Positions 29,233 through 37,309 of a stretch of DNA of 44,684 bases are shown piece after piece. The notes under the pieces were generated by a model that had not been told where the DNA came from, did no database searches, and saw only the letters and a list, made by a program, of their open reading frames with translations. Position 1 is the first letter of the stretch. Each line of letters opens with the position of its first letter. Both the position numbers and the translations under genes were made by a program. The DNA is from Geodermatophilus africanus (GTDB lineage: Bacteria; Actinomycetota; Actinomycetes; Mycobacteriales; Geodermatophilaceae), in contig NZ_FNOT01000024.1 of NCBI RefSeq assembly GCF_900107105.1, positions 1 through 44,684 on the forward strand, given 5' to 3'.

Positions 29233-30234
29233 CGCACGACGGCGGCCGAGCCGGTCCAGCTCCCGCAGGACGGGGGTCGCCTCGATGACCCGCGTGAAGC
29301 TGACCCGCTCGCTGGCCAGCGTGAGCCCGGCGACCAGCGCGAGCGCGCCGGCGCGCGCCGGCCGGCCCGGCACCGCGGCCAGCCGCAGCCCGAGCAGCGC
29401 GCCGACGGCGTTGGCGCCGCAGTCGCCGATCATCACCCGTTCCCCCAGATCGGCCGGCAGCACGGCCAGGTCCGCGCCGAGCGGTCCGGCGACCAGGGCG
29501 CCCGACGGCCCGCCCAGCCCGGCGGCGGCCGCGAGGGCGGCGGCCTTCGCCGCGCGGCCCGGGCGCAGGTCGAGCAGGTTGACCAGGTTGGCGGTGCCGG
29601 CGACCAGCCCGGTGGTGAGGACGGCGTCGGCGAGCGTGGTGAGGCGATGGAGCGGCCCCGCTGCGGGTGGGAGGAGCCCGTCGTCCCTCTGGAGGACCCC
29701 CTTGCCGCCCGCCACTCGCAGGCTCGCGGCGGGACCCGGCAAGGGGGCCGTCAGAACGCGGGGGCGGTGCCCCGGACGGGGCCGGTGGGCGGCAGCGGGG
29801 TCGTCGTACAGCAGGGCCGCGGCCGCGGCGGCCGCGCCGATGCCGGCGACCTTCACCGCGCCGGCCGACACCCGCCCGGCGCGCAGCGCCCGCAGGTGCC
29901 CGGCCAGCCCCTTGTCCCGCGCCTGCTCGGCCCGGGCACCGGCGAGGTCGTCGTAGCCGCCGACCAGCCCGGACACGCCCCCGACCAGCGCGGCGGCCAC
30001 GCGGGTGCCGGCCGGGGCGCCGACCACCGCGGACGCCGTCGCGGCCACCGCCAGCGCCGGCCCGCCGAGCAGGGTCACCGGGCGGCCGGCGTAGTTGGTG
30101 CGCCGCCAGGATGCGCCGGCCGGGCGGGCGTCGAGCGCCGCCGCGGCCGCGAGGCCGAGCCGGGCCGCGGCCGCGCCGCCGAGGGCCAGCAGCGCCCGGC
30201 GCCGCGCGCCTCCGCCGGACCGCCGGCCGGTCAC
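29230..30234 (-). CDS. MraY-like membrane protein (divergent GT4) with an in-frame repeat insertion
   Basis: This 334-residue membrane protein resembles a divergent polyprenyl-phosphate phosphosugar transferase of the MraY/WecA type. GLVGGYDDL matches the MraY Asp-Asp motif, KVAGIGAAAAAAALL is a helix, GTANLVNLLDLRPGRA matches NxxNxxDGxxG, and VMIGDCGANAVGALLG matches the C-terminal GDxGAN motif. The catalytic pattern is partly altered, so activity is uncertain. Between YDDPAA and LTTLADAVL lies an extra segment of about 45 Arg/Pro/Gly-rich residues, produced largely by hairpin repeat copy 3 at 29694-29749. The GTG at 30234 overlaps the mctB stop (GTGA). Confidence 0.78.
   Translation of the reverse strand: MTGRRSGGGARRRALLALGGAAAARLGLAAAAALDARPAGASWRRTNYAGRPVTLLGGPALAVAATASAVVGAPAGTRVAAALVGGVSGLVGGYDDLAGARAEQARDKGLAGHLRALRAGRVSAGAVKVAGIGAAAAAAALLYDDPAAAHRPRPGHRPRVLTAPLPGPAASLRVAGGKGVLQRDDGLLPPAAGPLHRLTTLADAVLTTGLVAGTANLVNLLDLRPGRAAKAAALAAAAGLGGPSGALVAGPLGADLAVLPADLGERVMIGDCGANAVGALLGLRLAAVPGRPARAGALALVAGLTLASERVSFTRVIEATPVLRELDRLGRRRA
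29694..29749. repeat. GGACCCCC hairpin repeat, copy 3, inside the MraY-like gene
   Basis: GGACCCCCTTGCC at 29694-29706 pairs with GGCAAGGGGGCC at 29738-29749; inside, CCCGCC and GGCGGG pair around ACTCGCAGGCTCGC. It belongs to the same family as the intergenic copies at 19617, 21544 and 38997. Here it lies within a coding sequence, and the reading frame stays open through it. Confidence 0.85.
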
Positions 30235-31184
30235 GGCGCCGCGGCAGGGACCGGTGGCACCGGCTGGGTGTCCTCACCCACGCCGTAGGCCCCCGACGTG
30301 CCCGCGCCCTCCCGGCCGAGGGCGAGCACCGTGCTGATCCGTCCCGGCGCCGTGTCCACGTTGTCGACGGTCGAGACGGCCGCGGAGTCCTCCGGGTCGG
30401 CCCGGATCACGCCGACCAGCCCGGGATCGCCGGCCGACGCGGCATCCCCGGCGACGACGGCGCCCGAGCCGGCGGCGTCGAGGGCCAGCGCGAGGTCGAC
30501 GAGGGTGTCGGTGCGCTGCGCGCCGTCCTCCTCGGCCGGCGCGCCGGCGGTGAGCAGCACGGCGAAGTCGGCCGGGGTGACCGAGGCCGACTCCACGTCC
30601 AGCACGTCCAGCGCGCGCAGGCCCGCGAGGACGGAGGACAGCGCGGCGGTGTCGGGCACCGTGGCGCCCGGCGCGGCCGGGCGCATGAGCACCTGGCCCA
30701 GCAGCGAGCCGACCAGCTGGCCGGTGTCGTCGGTCTCGGGCAGCGTGACGCCGGTCGGCAGCCCCGGCCCGGTGACGTAGCTCTGCACCTCCGCGGCGAC
30801 GGCCGGGTCGGTGTAGCCCGGCTGCAGCCGGATCGTGCCGGTCACCGTGCCGCCGGCCTCACCGACGAGGGTGGTGAGCTCCTCGACGGTCTCGACGGCG
30901 ACGTCCTCGCTGATGGCGACCAGCACCACACTGCGCCCGGCCAGGCTGCCGGCGACCAGGGCGGGGGCGACGGCCTGCCCGAACGCGTCGCCGGTGTCCA
31001 CCTGGGCCTGCAGCTCCTGGGTCTGGGTCTCCAGCTCCCGCTTGTCCTCGGCCAGCGCGGCCACCTCGCCCTCGAGGTCCTCGAGGATCGGCGCGTTGAG
31101 CGCCGTGGTGCCGATGACGATGCCCAGCGCGACGGCCAGGAAGACCGCGATCAGCGAGACCAGGTGGTAGCGGAAGTCGATCAC
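30231..31184 (-). CDS. mctB: MctB/SteB-family envelope protein
   Basis: This 317-residue protein matches the MctB family (mycobacterial Rv1698), described as a copper-transport channel protein. The corynebacterial homologue, named SteB, works with SteA in cell separation. It begins MIDFRYHLVSLIAVFLAVAL, a conserved opening with one membrane helix (residues about 8-28). A coiled coil of about 30 residues (DLEGEVAALAEDKRELETQT and on) and an extracytoplasmic domain follow. The GTG at 31184 overlaps the steA stop (GTGA), so the two are coupled, as expected for partners. Which of the two roles holds here cannot be read from sequence. Confidence 0.88.
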   Translation of the reverse strand: MIDFRYHLVSLIAVFLAVALGIVIGTTALNAPILEDLEGEVAALAEDKRELETQTQELQAQVDTGDAFGQAVAPALVAGSLAGRSVVLVAISEDVAVETVEELTTLVGEAGGTVTGTIRLQPGYTDPAVAAEVQSYVTGPGLPTGVTLPETDDTGQLVGSLLGQVLMRPAAPGATVPDTAALSSVLAGLRALDVLDVESASVTPADFAVLLTAGAPAEEDGAQRTDTLVDLALALDAAGSGAVVAGDAASAGDPGLVGVIRADPEDSAAVSTVDNVDTAPGRISTVLALGREGAGTSGAYGVGEDTQPVPPVPAAAP

Positions 31185-32368
31185 GAGAAGAGGTTCTCCA
31201 ACCAGAACACGAAGCTGTTCCACTGGTCGACCAGCAGGTCGAGGTAGACGCGGCCGGCCGCGGAGACGGCCAGGGCCGACCCGATGGCCACGAAGGCGGC
31301 CAGCACCAGCACGACCAGCGTCAGGGTCGAGATCCGGCTGCGGTAGAGCCGGCTCACGCCCTTGGCGTCGACCAGCTTGCCGCCCAGCCGCAGCCGGGTG
31401 AGGAAGGTGGAGGCCATGCCGCCGCGGCCCTTGTCGAGGAACTCCACCAGCGTGGCGTGGGTGCCGACGGCGACGATGAGCTTGGCGCCCTTCTCGTCGG
31501 CCAGCAGCATCGCGATGTCCTCGCTGGTGGCGGCCGCGGGGAAGGTGATCGCGTCCACGCCGAGGTCCTGCACGCGGGCCAGGCCCGGGGCGCGGCCGTC
31601 GGCGTAGGCGTGGACGACGACCTCGGCGCCGCTCTTGAGGACGTCGTCGCTCACCGAGTCCATGTCGCCGATGATCATGTCCGGCCGGTAGCCGGCCTCG
31701 ACCAGGGCGTCCGCGCCGCCGTCGACGCCGACGAGCACCGGCCGGTAGTCCCGGATGTAGGACCGCAGCGCCTGCAGGTCCTCCTTGTAGTCGTAGCCGC
31801 GGACGACGACCAGCACGTGCCGGCCCTCGATCTGCGTGGTCACGTCGGGCACGCCGACGCCGTCGAGCAGCAGCGCGCGCTCGCGCTTCATGTACTCCAT
31901 CGTGTTGGTGGCGAAGGCCTCCAACTGGACCGAGAGCCCGGCCCGCGCCTCGGCCATCGCGTCGGCGACGGTCTCGGGGGTCTGCTCGGTGCCCTCGGCG
32001 AGGACGGTGCCGTCCTCCAGCAGCAGCTGGTTGCCGTCGACGCGGACGGGCGTCCCCTCCCTGACCGCCGACAGCACGTCCTTGCCGACGCCGTCGACCA
32101 GGGGGATGCCGGCGCCGACGAGGATCTCGGGGCCCAGGTTCGGGTAGCGGCCGGAGGTGCTGGGCGCGGCGTTGACGACCGCGGCCACCCTGCACGCGAC
32201 CAGGGAGTCGGCGCTGACCCGGTCGATGTCGACGTGGTCGATGACCGCGACGTCGCCGGGGCGCAGCCGCTTGGTCAGGTTCTTGGTGCGGCGGTCCAGC
32301 CGCACGGTGCCGGTGACTCCCGGGGCCGCTTCCGGCGCCCGGCCACGGCGGAGAGAGCCGATGCGCAT
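31181..32368 (-). CDS. steA: SteA-like cytokinetic protein with a thiamine-pyrophosphokinase-like fold
   Basis: This 395-residue protein matches SteA of Corynebacterium and its mycobacterial counterpart Rv1697. The central part resembles the thiamine pyrophosphokinase catalytic domain (VGVDGGADALVEAGYRPDMI followed by IGDMDSVSDD). Near the C-terminus is one membrane helix (LTLVVLVLAAFVAIGSALAV, about 350-370). SteA localises to the division ring and promotes cell separation with SteB. ATG 32368 has GGGAGAG upstream; in-frame codons further up lack protein character. It heads the steA-mctB-MraY-like-murJ block. Confidence 0.9.
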   Translation of the reverse strand: MRIGSLRRGRAPEAAPGVTGTVRLDRRTKNLTKRLRPGDVAVIDHVDIDRVSADSLVACRVAAVVNAAPSTSGRYPNLGPEILVGAGIPLVDGVGKDVLSAVREGTPVRVDGNQLLLEDGTVLAEGTEQTPETVADAMAEARAGLSVQLEAFATNTMEYMKRERALLLDGVGVPDVTTQIEGRHVLVVVRGYDYKEDLQALRSYIRDYRPVLVGVDGGADALVEAGYRPDMIIGDMDSVSDDVLKSGAEVVVHAYADGRAPGLARVQDLGVDAITFPAAATSEDIAMLLADEKGAKLIVAVGTHATLVEFLDKGRGGMASTFLTRLRLGGKLVDAKGVSRLYRSRISTLTLVVLVLAAFVAIGSALAVSAAGRVYLDLLVDQWNSFVFWLENLFS

Positions 32369-32519
32369 GGCCTGCACTCTCCCACGGAGGCCTGTGGCCG
32401 CCGCCCTCCGACGCGCATCGGCGATCCTCCGCTCACGCAGAGTGTGCGACACCACGGGGCCGGCGACACGCCGGACACGCGGGTCCACCAGTCCCGCCGG
32501 AGCGTCCAGTAGTGCTGTC

Positions 32520-32525
32520 TAGCGT
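32520..32525 (+). promoter_or_regulatory. -10 box (TAGCGT) of a leaderless TetR gene
   Basis: TAGCGT lies 7 bases before the GTG at 32533. This matches the actinobacterial TANNNT box at the distance that places the transcription start on the start codon. It supports the chosen GTG and predicts a leaderless mRNA. Confidence 0.55.
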
Positions 32526-32532
32526 TGGGCGG

Positions 32533-33366
32533 GTGACTCCAGGGGCGCAGGCGATCGGCCGCACGGACTCCGGCGACGAGATCCGACCGGAGTCGCCCGA
32601 GGCGGTCGTCCGCGAGCTGCCCGCCCCGGAGGACGCCGAGGAGGAGGCCCCCGCGCTGCCCGGTGCGGCCGCTCCCCCCGCGGCCGCCGAGCCCGAGCCG
32701 CCCGCCCGCGGCCGGCGCGGCCGGCGGGCGCTGCGCGGCCCCGGTCTGCGCGATCGGCGTCGCCAGCAGACCCGCGCCACGATCATCGAGGCCGCCGCCG
32801 AGCTGTTCGCCGAGCGCGGGTTCGACGCGGTCAGCGTCGTGGAGATCGCGCAGCGGGCCGGCGTGGTCGAGAAGACGGTGTTCAACCACTTCCCGGTCAA
32901 GGAGGGGCTGGTCTTCGAGGCCGACCCCCCGATGCGCGCGGCGCTGCTCGAGGCGGTGCGCCGCCGGCCGGCCGGCGAGTCGGTCAGCGCCGCGGCCGGC
33001 ACCTTCGTCGTCCGGGCGATGAGCGGGCTCGGCGCGCCCGAGGCCGCGGCCGGCGTGGCCGAGATGGCGCGGGTGATCCGCGGCAGCCGCACGCTGCAGG
33101 TCCGCGAGCGGGAGATCCTCGGCGAGCTGACCACCGCGCTGGCGGAGCTCATCGCCGAGGAGACGCAGGCCGAGCCCGGTGAGCTCGCGCCGTGGCTGGC
33201 CGCCCACGCGGTGCTCAGCCTCTACGCGGCACTGCTCGAGCTGGCCCGGGACCGCGTGCTCACCGGTGTCTCGGGCCCGGCGCTGTCCGCGGAGCTGCGC
33301 GCGCGCGGCGAGCGGGGTCTCGCGCTGCTGCAGTTCGGGCTCGCCGGCTACGCCAAGCGGAGGTGA
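32533..33366 (+). CDS. TetR-family transcriptional regulator with a long disordered N-terminus
   Basis: This 277-residue protein has a TetR N-terminal HTH (residues about 78-125: RQQTRATIIEAAAELFAERG, then FDAVSVVEIAQRAGVVEKTV, then FNHFPVKE) and a helical C-terminal ligand domain. About 70 acidic, Pro/Ala-rich residues precede the HTH, ending in an Arg-rich patch (RGRRGRRALRG). TetR proteins normally start within 10-20 residues of the HTH, so this extension is unusual. The GTG at 32533 is supported by the TAGCGT -10 box 7 bases upstream. The gene is divergent from steA. No operator was recognised, so its targets are unknown. Confidence 0.85.
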   Translation: MTPGAQAIGRTDSGDEIRPESPEAVVRELPAPEDAEEEAPALPGAAAPPAAAEPEPPARGRRGRRALRGPGLRDRRRQQTRATIIEAAAELFAERGFDAVSVVEIAQRAGVVEKTVFNHFPVKEGLVFEADPPMRAALLEAVRRRPAGESVSAAAGTFVVRAMSGLGAPEAAAGVAEMARVIRGSRTLQVREREILGELTTALAELIAEETQAEPGELAPWLAAHAVLSLYAALLELARDRVLTGVSGPALSAELRARGERGLALLQFGLAGYAKRR

Positions 33367-33376
33367 CGGTGACGTC

Positions 33377-33429
33377 GCGGTCCTCCGCACTGCACCGCGA
33401 TGACACTGCGGTCCTCGGGACCGCACCGC
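33377..33429. repeat. Two imperfect 22-bp direct repeats, 31-bp period
   Basis: GCGGTCCTCCGCACTGCACC at 33377 recurs as GCGGTCCTCGGGACCGCACC at 33408, just after the TetR stop. About four bases differ. The unit may be part of a transcription stop region between convergent genes. I know no family it belongs to. Confidence 0.5.
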
Positions 33430-33470
33430 GGCCAGGTGCCGTCCCTCGGCTGAGCTCAGCCCACCTGGCC
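33430..33470. terminator. Hairpin between convergent tetR and methyltransferase genes
   Basis: GGCCAGGTG at 33430-33438 pairs with CACCTGGCC at 33462-33470, with CTGAGCTCAG as a palindrome in the loop. It sits between two convergent genes and could act as a bidirectional terminator. No T-run is present. Confidence 0.5.
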
Positions 33471-33543
33471 GTCGTCGCGGGACCCTCCGGGCCCCACTCG
33501 TCGGACCGCCCCGCAGGGCGGCTCACCTCATGGCCGCCGGTGG

Positions 33544-34260
33544 TCAGGCTGGGAGCTGCAGGGCCCGCAGCAGCTGGCCGGCGCGGTCGCCGGGGATGTC
33601 CGGGTCCTGCGTGAAGAGCGCGACGGCGACCATGTACTCGTCCTCCCCCGCCCAGCCGCGGCCCTCGGCGACCAGCCGGCGGACGTGGTCGCGCACCCTG
33701 GGCTCGCTGCTGTACTCGCCGTAGTCCAGGCCCATGGCGAGGAAGTTCACGACGCGGTACCCGAGGTCCTCCGCCGTCCGGACCGTCGTCTCCGGGTCGG
33801 CGTAGCTCGGCACCGCGGTGACCACGTTGCGGTAGCCGGCCTTGAGCAGCTGCAGCACCAGGTCGTTGCCGTACACCCCGCCCCACAGCTCCGGCATGAG
33901 GATGTCGCGGTCCGGCGCCGGGATGTAGGGCGGGTTGGCGATCACCGTGGCCACTGGCGGCGGGGCCGCGGAGTCGGCGCCGTCGAAGAAGTCGCCGAGC
34001 TCGACGGTGTACCGGTCGGCGACTCCGCGGGCGGCGATGTTCTCCCGCGCCCGCTCGACCGACGAGGCGCTGATGTCGAAGCTGCGCACCCGGAGCTCCG
34101 GCAGCCCGGCCACCACGTCGGCGATGGCGGTGGCGTCGCCGGTGCCGAGCTCGACGACGCCCTCGCGCGCCCAGCCCAGCTGCCCGCGGTACTGCTGCAG
34201 CAGCATGCAGACGCTGAACCCGTAGTGCGCGGACTCGTCGGCGGAGGAGAAGCAGCTCAC
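33544..34260 (-). CDS. Class I SAM-dependent methyltransferase (HemK/PrmC-like motif)
   Basis: This 238-residue protein has a Rossmann-type methyltransferase domain: motif I VVELGTGDATAIADV, an acidic motif II region RVRSFDISASSV, and motif IV IANPPYIPAP. The NPPY motif is shared by PrmC/HemK glutamine methyltransferases and N6-adenine or guanine methyltransferases, so the target could be protein or nucleic acid. The N-terminal segment with SADESAHYGFSVCMLL is not the PrmC N-domain, so I do not call it prmC. The GTG at 34260 is the only nearby start. It stands alone between tetR and recN. Confidence 0.82.
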   Translation of the reverse strand: MSCFSSADESAHYGFSVCMLLQQYRGQLGWAREGVVELGTGDATAIADVVAGLPELRVRSFDISASSVERARENIAARGVADRYTVELGDFFDGADSAAPPPVATVIANPPYIPAPDRDILMPELWGGVYGNDLVLQLLKAGYRNVVTAVPSYADPETTVRTAEDLGYRVVNFLAMGLDYGEYSSEPRVRDHVRRLVAEGRGWAGEDEYMVAVALFTQDPDIPGDRAGQLLRALQLPA

Positions 34261-34379
34261 CGGGCGGCACCGGTCAGCGGACGGGGGGTGGGGGGCAGCG
34301 CGGCTGCGGCAGTGCGACGTCGGTGGGGCACGATCCGGCCCTACCCCACGCGTTCCGCCGTCACTCCTGTCCGCCCCCG

Positions 34380-36215
34380 CTACGCCGCCGTCCGGGCGGT
34401 CGCCGCCACGGCCAGCAGCTCCCGCGCGTGCGCCTGCCCGGTGTCGCTGTCGGCCAGGCCGGAGAGCATCCGGGCCAGCTCGCGCACCCGCTCCTCGCCG
34501 TCGACGGCCCGGATGTCGGTGGCGGTCACGCCCGCGCCGGTGTCCGGGGACTTGTCCACGACCAGGTGGGTGTCGGCGAACGCGGCGACCTGCGCCAGGT
34601 GGGTGACGACGACGACCTGGTGGCGGCGGGCCAGCCGCGCCAGACGCCGGCCGATCTCCCCGGCAGCCTGCCCGCCGACCCCGGCGTCTACCTCGTCGAA
34701 CACCATCACCGGCACCGGGTCGGCGCCGGCGAAGACCACCTCGATGGCGAGCATCACCCGCGACAGCTCACCGCCGGAGGCGCCCTTGTGCACCGGCCGC
34801 GGCGGGGCGCCGGGGTGCGCGGCCATGAGCAGCGCCACCTCGTCGACGCCCTCGGGGCCCGGGGCGTCGGCGTCGCTGTCGATGGAGAACGAGACGCGCG
34901 CGCTCTTCATCGCCAACCCGGCCAGCTCGCGGCCCACCTCGGCCGCGAAGCCGTCGGCCGCCGCCCGCCGGCCGGCCGACACCTGCGCGCCGAGGTCGTC
35001 GACCTCGGCCCGGGCGGCGTCGCGGGCGGCCTCCAGCGCCTCGAGCGCCTCGTCGGAGACGTCGAGCTCGTCGAGGCGGCGGCGGGCGTCCTCGGCCCAG
35101 CCCAGGACGCCGGCCACGCCCTCACCGACGTCGGCGTACTTGCGGACCAGGGCGGTGATCGCCGCGCGGCGGTCCATCACCTCGGCCAGCCGGGCGGGAT
35201 CGGCGTCGAGGTCGGCGACGTAGCCGGCCAGCTGCCCGGCGACGTCGGAGACGACCGCGACCGCGTCGTTCAGGTCCTGGGCCAGCATCACCAGCGTCGG
35301 GTCGTCGGAGGCCGCCAGCGCCCGCTCGGCGATGGCCAGCGCGGCGCTGGCGTCCTGCGGCAGGTCGTCGCCGAGGTCACCGGTGACGTCGCCGACCAGC
35401 GCGGTGCGGGCCTCGTCGGCGGCGGCGCGCAGCGCGTCGGCGTCGCTGAGCCGCCGCGCCTGGGCGTCGAGCTCGTCGTCCTCCCCCGGCTGCGGGCCCA
35501 CGGCCTCGATCTCCGCCAGCCCGTGCCGGAGGACGTCGGCGGCCTGCGCCAGCTCCCGGGCCTGGCTGCGGCGGCGCTCGAGGTCGCCGGCCAGCTGCCG
35601 CCACCGGCCGTACGCCTCGCGGTAGCGGTCCAGCAGCTCCAGGTGGGCGGTGCCGGCGTAGCGGTCCAGGGCCCGGCGCTGCTCGGCCGGGCGGGACAGC
35701 CGCAGCTGGTCGCTCTGTCCGTGCACCGCGAGCAACCCCTCGGCGAGCTCCGCGACGACGCCGACCGGGACGCTCCGGCCGCCGAGGTGGGCACGCGAGC
35801 GCCCTTCGGCGCTCACGGTGCGGGCCAGGATCAGCGTGCCGTCGTCGTCGGGGTCGGCGCCGGCGTCGGCCGCCCGCTCCCACACCGGTGAGTCGGCTGG
35901 CAGGGCCAGCCGCCCCTCGACACCGGCCCGGCCGCTGGCGCGCACCCGCCCGGGGTCGGCCCGGCCGCCGAAGAGCAGCGTCAGCCCGGTGACCACCATC
36001 GTCTTGCCCGCGCCGGTCTCCCCGGTGACCACGGTCAGGCCGTCGCCGAACTCGAGGGTGACGTCGTCGATGGCGCCGAGGCCGCGGATGCGCAGCTCGG
36101 TCAGCCGGCCCCGCGTCGTCCCGCCGTCGGCCGGCTCCGCAGCGGCGACCGGCGCGGCCGGCTGCGCCGTGCGGGCCGGCCGCCGGGTCTCACGCGTCGT
36201 CGTCCGTGCCGCCAC
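34380..36215 (-). CDS. recN: DNA repair protein RecN
   Basis: This 611-residue SMC-like ATPase acts in double-strand-break repair. The N-terminal ABC half has LRIRGLGAIDDVTLEFGDGL and Walker A VVTGETGAGKTMVV. A long coiled coil (about 190-400) is broken by the RecN signature, and the C-terminal half has KGASGGELSRVMLAIE (ABC signature) and VMVFDEVDAGVGG (Walker B). The GTG at 36215 has GGGGAGGG upstream and gives about 38 residues before the conserved core, with a 26-base overlap with nadK. A start further in is possible. The order tlyA-nadK-recN-steA is the conserved actinobacterial one. Confidence 0.95.
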   Translation of the reverse strand: MAARTTTRETRRPARTAQPAAPVAAAEPADGGTTRGRLTELRIRGLGAIDDVTLEFGDGLTVVTGETGAGKTMVVTGLTLLFGGRADPGRVRASGRAGVEGRLALPADSPVWERAADAGADPDDDGTLILARTVSAEGRSRAHLGGRSVPVGVVAELAEGLLAVHGQSDQLRLSRPAEQRRALDRYAGTAHLELLDRYREAYGRWRQLAGDLERRRSQARELAQAADVLRHGLAEIEAVGPQPGEDDELDAQARRLSDADALRAAADEARTALVGDVTGDLGDDLPQDASAALAIAERALAASDDPTLVMLAQDLNDAVAVVSDVAGQLAGYVADLDADPARLAEVMDRRAAITALVRKYADVGEGVAGVLGWAEDARRRLDELDVSDEALEALEAARDAARAEVDDLGAQVSAGRRAAADGFAAEVGRELAGLAMKSARVSFSIDSDADAPGPEGVDEVALLMAAHPGAPPRPVHKGASGGELSRVMLAIEVVFAGADPVPVMVFDEVDAGVGGQAAGEIGRRLARLARRHQVVVVTHLAQVAAFADTHLVVDKSPDTGAGVTATDIRAVDGEERVRELARMLSGLADSDTGQAHARELLAVAATARTAA

Positions 36216-37236
36216 CGCGGTCGCCCTCCCCTCCGTCCCCGCGGACCCAGCCGCGGGCCAGCACGTTGCGGTCCTGGCTCGTCTCGTGGCTCATCTCGTG
36301 CCCCGGGTCGTGCCGGCGCGCGTCCCGGAACCCGCGCACCGGGAGGCCGAACTTGGCCACCAGCCGGTCGCCGAACGTGGTGGCGTGCACCCGGGCGATG
36401 CGCACCGGCCGGGCGGCCCGGCGGACATCGACCCGGCCACCCTCCGGCACCTCCAGCGCGCGCCGCCCGTCGGCGGACACACGGGCGCGGTTGCCGTCGG
36501 TCGGGATGGCCACGGTGAGCACCGAGTCCGGTGAGGTGACCAGCGGCCGGGCGAACAGCGCGTGCGCGTTCGACGGCACGACCAGCATCGCCTCCACGTC
36601 GGGCCACACGACCGGCCCGCCGGCGGAGAACGCGTAGGCCGTGGAGCCGGTGGGCGTGGCGAACAGCACGCCGTCGCAGCCGAAGCTGGTGAGCGGGCGG
36701 CCGTCGATGGCGACGACGAGGTCGAGCACCCGCGAGCGCTCGGACTTCTCCACCGACGCCTCGTTCAACGCCCAGGTGCCGCCGACGACGGCGCCGGTGG
36801 CGTCGAGGACGTCGACCTCGATCGCCAGCCGTTTCTCCACCGAGTACTCGCAGCGCTCGATCGCGGTCAGGGTCTCCTCGACCGCCTCGGGCTCGGTCTC
36901 GGCGAGGAAGCCGACCCGGCCGAGGTTCACCCCCATGAGCGCGGCGTTGCTGTACCGGGCGAGCTCGGCGGCGCGCAGGAAGGTGCCGTCCCCGCCGAAG
37001 ACCATGACGATCTCCGCGCCGCGGGCGGCCTCGGCATCGGCGGGCACCACCTGGGCGCCCTCGATGCCCAGCTCCGCCGCCTCGTCCTCGAGCAGCCGCA
37101 CGGTGATGCCGCCCTTGGCCAGGCGGGCGGCGGAGCTGCGGGCGAGCTCGACGATGTCCTGGCGGCCGGTGTGCACGGTGAGCAGCACGTGCCGGCTCCC
37201 GCTGGGCGCCCACACGGTGGGGCTGACCTCTGTCAC
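36190..37236 (-). CDS. nadK: NAD kinase
   Basis: This 348-residue enzyme phosphorylates NAD to NADP. The family motifs are VMVFGGDGTFLRAAE (GGDGT), ALMGVNLGRVGFLAE, LNEASVEK (conserved NE) and DGVLFATPTGSTAYAFSAGGP. The C-terminal 40 residues after the fold (from RRHDPGHEMSHETSQDRN) are polar and charged and probably disordered. They overlap the start of recN. The GTG at 37236 is preceded by GAGGAGG of repeat copy F. It lies between tlyA and recN in the conserved order. Confidence 0.96.
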   Translation of the reverse strand: MTEVSPTVWAPSGSRHVLLTVHTGRQDIVELARSSAARLAKGGITVRLLEDEAAELGIEGAQVVPADAEAARGAEIVMVFGGDGTFLRAAELARYSNAALMGVNLGRVGFLAETEPEAVEETLTAIERCEYSVEKRLAIEVDVLDATGAVVGGTWALNEASVEKSERSRVLDLVVAIDGRPLTSFGCDGVLFATPTGSTAYAFSAGGPVVWPDVEAMLVVPSNAHALFARPLVTSPDSVLTVAIPTDGNRARVSADGRRALEVPEGGRVDVRRAARPVRIARVHATTFGDRLVAKFGLPVRGFRDARRHDPGHEMSHETSQDRNVLARGWVRGDGGEGDRGGGTDDDA

Positions 37237-37309
37237 GCTTCCTCCTCGCCGGCGCCCGGTCGCGTGCCGGACAGTGCCGCGTCCCTGGGTGACCTCGAAG
37301 GCTCGCTCA
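37237..37309 (-). repeat. MIRU-like bridging repeat, copy F (tlyA/nadK)
   Basis: A 73-nt copy, 3 bases shorter than the others, from the TGA of tlyA to the base before the nadK GTG. The mini-ORF still reads through (25 residues, VSEPSRSP...GAGEEEA), starting in GTGA overlap and ending in GTGA overlap. Loss of exactly one codon relative to the 26-codon copies keeps both overlaps. The 3' part has GCCGGCGAGGAGG. This is the most diverged copy. Confidence 0.85.

Noticed and set aside
31457..32512. Plus-strand open frame of 351 codons
   Set aside because: Antisense to steA, with typical shadow composition.
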